From Sesamum alatum (lineage: Eukaryota; Streptophyta; Magnoliopsida; Lamiales; Pedaliaceae): a DNA stretch of 64,000 nt. Both the position numbers and the translations under genes were made by a program. The stretch spans positions 11,862,136-11,926,135 of the forward strand of contig JACGWO010000013.1 of the NCBI GenBank assembly GCA_034509735.1, read 5' to 3'. Shown piece by piece: positions 58,741 through 64,000 of the stretch. Every line of letters starts with the position of its first letter. Position 1 is the stretch's first letter. A model generated the notes under the pieces. It ran no database searches and was not told where the DNA came from. It saw nothing but the letters and a program-made list of their open reading frames with translations.

Positions 58741-58812
58741 GGGCTCTTAGTTCAGTTGTTAGCTAGAACGTCGGTCTACCCAATGTCTACGGTTCCAATC
58801 CTTGTGAGCGTG
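58741..58812 (+). pseudogene. trnW-CCA: Plastid-type trnW(CCA) relic
   Basis: GGGCTCTTAGTTCAGTT matches the 5' part of plastid-derived tRNA-Trp (GCGCTCTTAGTTCAGTT) with one change. AGAACGT, GGTCT, CAATGTC and GGTTC-AATCC follow in order, ending TGAGCGTGA. The D-loop is enlarged and the anticodon loop has lost the CCAAAA stretch, so no anticodon remains. Plastid-derived trnW is common in angiosperm mitochondria. Confidence 0.6.
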
Positions 58813-59392
58813 AAAGTCTGCGAAGTGAGGAGTAGTTCATATTAGTCCACAAAATTTATTCTATAGAGGTCTCATTCGGTCCAACAATGAGATCATAGCT
58901 AGAGCTAGAGAGCGGCCCCTTTCAAACCAGAGTGTCTTCACTAGGGGGAATTAATCCCTAAAGGAAGGCGGGGCAAGGAATGCAACTAGAGGTACTGAGC
59001 ATACGCTAGAATCACACTCGCATGTTGCACTTCCACTAGGGCTATGTTGAATCGGCTCTTCCTTCCTTTCATGAAAGGAAGTATTTGAAGTGAGGTAGTA
59101 CTTGGCTGGACATATACCTTTTATAGATCTGATTTGAATGAATCAGGTTTATTCCACTGCAGGATTCACTTTACCATTTTAGAACACACAGTTTTCCCGT
59201 TCGGCCCAATCTCTTTATAACTATTTCTCTTATTGATTGTCTTTGCTTTGGTTAGAGCTAAGGTGATCCTCGACTATCACTTATGCAATAGAATGGTAGT
59301 TTTTATGCCATTTAAGACACTTAGAGAAACCCTCCTTATAGTTTTCTTTCAATGCATTTTTTGATTCACCGGGTTCTCGCCAGTTCAAATTA

Positions 59393-59487
59393 GGGAAATA
59401 TGTTGGTCTAGCAGAAACCATTAGAGGGTTTCAATTGATCCTTTCCGGAGAATTAGATGGTCTTCCTGAACAGGCCTTTTGATCTGG
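59393..59487 (+). pseudogene. atpB: Plastid atpB fragment (ATP synthase beta C-terminus)
   Basis: The frame [19 protein letters not shown], then [10 protein letters not shown], is the conserved C-terminal segment of the plastid CF1 beta subunit. It is followed at once by TGA where the gene normally continues for about 25 codons, and the upstream part is absent. It is a 30-codon scrap of plastid DNA within mitochondrial-like sequence. Confidence 0.85.
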
Positions 59488-59741
59488 AATCAAAGAAAGA
59501 TAGTGGAAATGGCTCTTATCTTGTGACTTGGAAGAGGGGTTTCTCTGTAGAGGAAGGGAATAACAATTTATTCCCTCGACCGAAGACTATGATATGAAGA
59601 GGGTTCCACGCCCTGTGGAGTATATTACTCCTGACGGCATAGATACTGTGTAGAGCGTCTAGAATTATTTGTTCCCCGCATTTATAGTTCGTTCTATTAC
59701 CCGCTTACTTATGCTAATATCTATCCCAATTTTATTCTATT

Positions 59742-59890
59742 TCTAAGACATATCAAGAATTGCAGCGACTTACTGGAAGGATGGCAGCTTTGAATCGATT
59801 TTTATCTAAGTCAGCTGAGCGAGGTTTGCCATTCTTTAATGTGTTAAAAAAAATGAAGATTTTCAGTGGAATGATGTTCGGTGGATAGTC
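59742..59890 (+). pseudogene. Ty3/Gypsy reverse transcriptase fragment
   Basis: The frame TYQELQRLTGRMAALNRF, then LSKSAERGLPFFNVLKK, is the very characteristic link between the RT and RNase H domains of plant Gypsy polyproteins. An A-run of eight at about 59,846-59,853 shifts the frame, after which FQWNDV continues in another frame, as expected for the family. No other Gypsy domain is near. It sits between mitochondrial repeats R6 and R5, so it most likely entered the mitochondrial genome before the transfer. Confidence 0.8.
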
Positions 59891-60584
59891 GTAGTGCGCT
59901 AAAAAGCTTTGGGACTTGGGATTGGGGTTCAGTGAGAATTGAGCTATGTAAGCAGAAGTCCAGTCAATTGTCGGTTTCTATCGATAAGATTCCCGGAGCA
60001 CGAAATGTCAATAGAAAAATTCTGTCATTATTCGTTTTTTTCAGGGTCTTTTCCTTATTATGATACAGCTAAAGCTGTATAGATTGTATTTTCGATTGTT
60101 TAAAAATTTTTTCTGGACTTTCCTTTTAGACTTTTGTAGAGCAATAGCCGCCGTCTCGTTGCCTTTGCTTCCCATTAAAGGGACTAGGAACTTGTTCATC
60201 ATTTGGATTCCCGCATACCACCTACGGACGCCTTGTCCCTTTTGGGGATGGGTTTTCCGCTTGCAATCCTTACTTTGAGCAAGTTCGAGCTAAGGTGATC
60301 TCGACTATCACTTATGCAAATAGAATGGTAGTTTTTTATGCCATTTAAGACACTTAGAGAAACCCCCCTTATAGTTTTCTTTCACGGGTCGATACATCGA
60401 AAAGAAAGCCGAGCAATGAAGGCCACTGAGTTACAGGAACAGACCAGGTGGAAGCGGAAAATCCTTCATTCTGAGACAAGAAAGACGGAAGCTAAGAGTT
60501 CACATCCGGAAAGAAGGACTCACGACGGTTGCTAACCTCCAAAGCATGCATGTGACGGAAACGTCTAACCATTCCATCCTAGGC

Positions 60585-60672
60585 TTTCCCGCGCGTTACG
60601 CACCCGTTCGCCACTTTGTTCTCAACTCTTCTCACCTCCTGGGCGAGACAAGCTACCTTTAGCTAGGAGCCT
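60585..60672 (-). pseudogene. rrn18: Mitochondrial small-subunit rRNA fragment (rrn18)
   Basis: The minus strand reads AGGCTCCTAGCTAAAGGTAG, CTTGTCTCGCCCAGGAGG, TGAGAAGAGTTGAGAACAAA and GTGGCGAACGGGTGCGTAAC. This is the helix region near position 100-190 of plant mitochondrial 18S rRNA. About 88 nt are present. The fragment ends at the very junction with AT-rich nuclear sequence at 60,672. Confidence 0.82.
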
Positions 60673-62199
60673 AAATAGAATAAAATCAAAGTTTAAGTAA
60701 AAAGAATATTACAAGAATATATCACAAAAGTATTTTAGATATAATTGATATTAGAAATAAAATAAAAAAATTACTAATTATTTATTTTCAACTTGTCCAA
60801 TTTTAAGAAAAGAACAAAAATTTTATTTCAAAAGTGAAACCAATTTGAAATGTGGAGTAATTTGAATGGTGATTTTTTGTGACAAATGTAAGGACAAAAC
60901 GTAAATATTACATAAAAAATTACTATAAAATTCAAAAGTTCAATAGAAGATAATTGAAAAAAAAAATAAGTAATATTATCAGCATTTTTATATAAATTAT
61001 GGTGATTTTATCATCAACTAATCTGGAAATAAAATTAAATATCATAAAGATAATTATAAAATTTTAAAATCCTACCTATAAGCGGACAAAATTTAAAAAA
61101 GTAAACTTTCAACCTTTTTTACAATAAATAGAAGTTCATAAGTTTAACCCTAAAAAAAACTGTCAAGTGAAAATGTTTACATAAGATTAATGGTTTAGTG
61201 ATCATGTTATAACTTATAAAATTTTTTCGATCACAGATATAGTGAAACTTTATCCAATTATAACTATATGGTGTTTATTCAAATTCACCAATATTTAGGT
61301 ATACTTTTTTTGAGTTGTATTACCATTTAATTATTCATACTATATTTATTTAATTGTATATAATTATTCTAATATAAACTTAAATTTGTAATTATAGATA
61401 TTATATCATGAAGTAGTAAAAGTATCTATAGTTAAATTAAAAAAATTAACAAAAAGTAAATGGATCGTAATGGAGTAAATAATTTTGGAATAGAAAAGAA
61501 TTTTTTAACTTAATTTTGAAATCATGATATTTAGGGGGAAAATAGAAAAAAATATAAGAGAAGTGATTCTATCTTATTATTGCATTTTCTTTTTGTGTTT
61601 TGTGTCTAATTTTTTTTATCCATGTGACACTAGAGAATGACTTGGCACTTAATGTAGACATTTTTTTTATCTTTTTCCTGCCACATAAGCACTTACATAA
61701 AAAAAAAAGTCAAATTACATAAAAAAAAGTTTTGAAATTTATATTTATAATAACTTTCGTGGCACGTCGTCCCTGCATGCATGTAATAAATGATCTTACA
61801 CACTTTAAAATAAATTAATAAATTAAAACAAAAATATAAATATCTCAAATGCGAGCTTCAAAAAAAAATTATTTAAATATATTATCGACACAATAAAAAA
61901 AAATTAAATTATAGATAATTATAAATAATTATTTTATAAATACTTATAGAGTATAAATATTGATTATTATTTTATAATAAATACATAAAATTATTATTTT
62001 ATAAATAATTATAGATTATATAGATAAAAATACATAAAATGATATATAAGTATTAATAATTTTATTTTGTTATAAATAATTATTTTATTTAATTATAAAA
62101 TTAAAATTACATAAATTTTATTTTATAAAAATAAATAATATAAATATTTTAAATATATATAATAATCCATATTTTTTATATTTTGTTTATAACTATAAA
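60673..62199. other. AT-rich non-coding sequence
   Basis: Very AT-rich with many A- and T-runs. No ORF over about 60 codons and no recognisable gene. A TGACTTGGCACTTAATGTAG / CCTGCCACATAAGCACTTAC pair near 61,640-61,700 resembles dispersed-repeat text. Confidence 0.6.
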
Positions 62200-62545
62200 T
62201 ATTTTATAATATATATAATTAAAATAAAATTATTATATAATACAAATTTTTATTAAAAATATTCCCTACCAAGCAATCCCATCCCTCTCCCCCACCCTCC
62301 CCTGCCATAGTAGGGGGCGTCGCTGCCCCCAGTAGAGGGGGACGACCGCGCTTCGCCCCCTAGGTGCACTGGGCGACGGCAAGTCACCCAGTGGTGTTAG
62401 GGGCCACATTGCCCCCTTCTATGGGGGACAGAGTGCGGCGTAGGTGGACAAAGGGTGGCGGGGGAGGGGGGTTGGGTGGGATTTTTTTAAAATTTTTATT
62501 ATATAATAATTTTATTTTAATTATATATATTTATATACAATTAAA
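62200..62545. repeat. Foldback repeat with GC-rich core
   Basis: AT-rich arms (62,210-62,270 with 62,475-62,530) are reverse complements by eye (ATATATAATTAAAATAAAAT against ATTTTATTTTAATTATATAT). C-rich and G-rich arms lie inside (62,270-62,310 and 62,447-62,475), and the centre is the hairpin CACTGGGCGAC/GTCACCCAGTG with loop GGCAA (62,367-62,393). The whole thing could fold as one long hairpin, as in MITE-like elements. No target duplication was established. Confidence 0.65.
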
Positions 62546-62591
62546 TCATGTTGGAAGCAACATTTAGCCATATCATATGCCACTTGTAATT

Positions 62592-62620
62592 TTAACCACG
62601 TCACGTGCTGATGTGGTTAA
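62592..62620. repeat. Small hairpin next to the foldback repeat
   Basis: TTAACCACGTCA and TGATGTGGTTAA are reverse complements except one position, around loop CGTGC. Confidence 0.5.
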
Positions 62621-64000
62621 TTTTGCCGGACACATAAGCAATATTTGGCCACATCATCAAATTCCGTTCAAATTAACCAAAAAATTGGAACAAAACCCTT
62701 AATTGGACTTAATGGAAGCAAAAATTATAACACAGTGTTGAAAATTGAAAACTATCAAAGTTAGTGTACTAAAAATTGAACGAGAACCAAGTTAATGAAC
62801 TAAAACAAAATTTCCCTTTTGACTGCAAGTGATATGTTCATGATTAGAACCTATTCAAGTCGGTATATTGCATTTAGAACCTCAAGTATGACTTTTAAGT
62901 TTTTATACGTAAATGAATTTTTCAAACATTGAATGCATGATACCCGAGGCTCCTCCATTAGGGCATATTTATTATCCCTTAATGATATATTTTTAAATTA
63001 CATAACAAAATTAAAAGTTAACATAAAATTATACTTTTAAAAAAATGTTCAAAAATAAAATAAAAATAAAAAACAAATTCATTCATCAAATAAGTACAAA
63101 AGAATTATTTTAATTATATGAACATAAAGAATAAAATCAATAAGGTCTTCTATTTTTAAAATATGTAAAACCTACTATAATCAATTGCCATAAAATTGTC
63201 ACTTCCAAGACACTAACTACAAATAATATGACTTATAAAGATAAAAATTAATATTAAAATATGATACCATGTTCATGATTATTTGGATAGGTATTATAGT
63301 AGCAGATAAAGTTAATGTGTTATTAATGATCATGTTTAAGTATTTAAATTAAATTCATGTATCCTTAATATTATTTATGCAATATACAAGATGCATTAGG
63401 ATGAAAAAGATCAGACATCATGAAATATAAATATTCTAGCCTAAGTCTTATAGATAAACAAAAATATATTGAAAACAGTTAAGGAGTATAAATTTATACA
63501 TATGACATTGTTCTTGAAGTTAACAAAAAGATACATACTTACTAAAAGTTTGATAATAATCTCAACAATACTACAAATATTCTCATAGTTTTATCAAGTT
63601 TTAATTGATATATATTGTTAATACTTCCTACATTAGAAGTTCATTATATTTCATTGAGTTTGTTCTTAAGTTCTTAAAATTAGATTATTCTTATATAGGA
63701 TAATGATAGAAGAAATAATTGTTTTTATTATATAATTGGTTGTAACGAACGATAGATTAATTTATATTATTGACGTACTTAATATTTTTTTTGTACTTTC
63801 AATTAAAATTATATCTTATATCAGAATTTTGTTTTATCTTCTAATTTAATATTATTTACTTTTTTATTGATTAATATTTTGGACATGTCAAAAGTGTCTT
63901 CTGCTAAATCTTCTATCATAAGTACGAGGAAGTCGATTTTAGAACAAAATTTACTTTTTATTCTTTATTTGTGCATTTTGTTGTTTTTACAGCACACACC
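62621..64000. other. AT-rich non-coding sequence
   Basis: No credible ORF, tRNA or organised repeat. The part 62,700-62,815 (AAAATTGAAAACTATCAAAG, then CTAAAAATTGAACGAG) has the flavour of the tails of common plant dispersed repeats. Confidence 0.5.

Larger units (their letters stand above)
50041..60672. other. Mitochondrial-like DNA block (probable NUMT)
   Basis: The base composition and word use change sharply from AT-rich LTR sequence to the balanced, repeat-rich style of plant mitochondrial spacers. The block holds pieces of mitochondrial rpl5 and rrn18, plastid-derived psaI, atpB and trnW (plastid DNA is common in plant mitochondria), a Ty3/Gypsy fragment, and several repeats. No complete organelle gene was found. 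Both junctions (about 49,391-50,041 and 60,672) lie in continuous sequence, but a 500-N gap inside means the two halves may not belong together. Scaffold misjoining of mitochondrial contigs is the main alternative. Confidence 0.8.

Noticed and set aside
50041..60672. CRISPR-like or tandem array
   Set aside because: Repeats are few, long and irregularly spaced, and fit mitochondrial recombination repeats rather than an array.
60673..64000. Host gene at the right end
   Set aside because: No ORF longer than about 67 codons and no splice-bounded coding stretches could be recognised in this AT-rich DNA.

Overview
This window is nuclear DNA of a flowering plant. It contains no intact host gene that I can recognise. 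Roughly the first 49.4 kb is a pile-up of related Ty1/Copia LTR retrotransposons in both orientations, many inserted into one another. The next 10.6 kb (about 50,041-60,672) looks like plant mitochondrial DNA carrying pieces of plastid DNA and of a Ty3/Gypsy element. The last 3.3 kb is AT-rich non-coding DNA with one foldback repeat. A 500-base run of N (55,770-56,269) marks an assembly gap inside the organelle-like block. The plant assignment rests on the initiator-Met-tRNA primer sites, the Copia gag-pol proteins, and the mitochondrial rpl5/rrn18 and plastid psaI/atpB/trnW pieces. I cannot name the species.

Layout: 90-331 is a LINE-type RNase H relic (- strand). At 425-3,155 is an old reverse LTR split by a solo LTR (776-2,713, target duplication CAACT). 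A minus-strand Copia element spans 3,156-11,512; its 3' LTR is complete and its 5' LTR is truncated. Positions 11,513-15,404 hold rearranged plus-strand LTR pieces and a decayed gag-pol. A structurally complete plus-strand element lies at 15,405-25,631 (LTRs of 1,989 and 1,993 bp, target duplication TGGTC). Another decayed pol (25,683-29,775) is split by a reverse solo LTR (27,129-29,362, target duplication ACATG). An orphan leader lies at 30,129-31,282. An older plus-strand element (31,283-49,390) has its 3' LTR split by a complete younger element (39,361-49,045, target duplication ATGGG).

The Copia elements share one plan: LTRs of about 1.9-2.2 kb, an initiator-tRNA primer site, an unusually long 1.8-2.4 kb untranslated leader, gag with a CCHC knuckle, a DTG protease, a DD35E integrase, RT and RNase H, and a purine tract. 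No copy has an intact pol. The best-preserved element has three frameshifts, a stop, and YVND instead of YVDD in the RT active site.

The strongest non-standard signals are in the untranslated parts. A hairpin about 100 nt before the LTR end keeps its loop while its outer base pairs change together in at least seven LTR variants. Every leader carries a pair of 16-nt near-palindromes about 80-125 nt apart upstream of gag, and a GC-rich patch of variable length. Two elements with clearly different LTRs share the same eroded pol, which suggests a non-autonomous lineage that was mobilised in trans.
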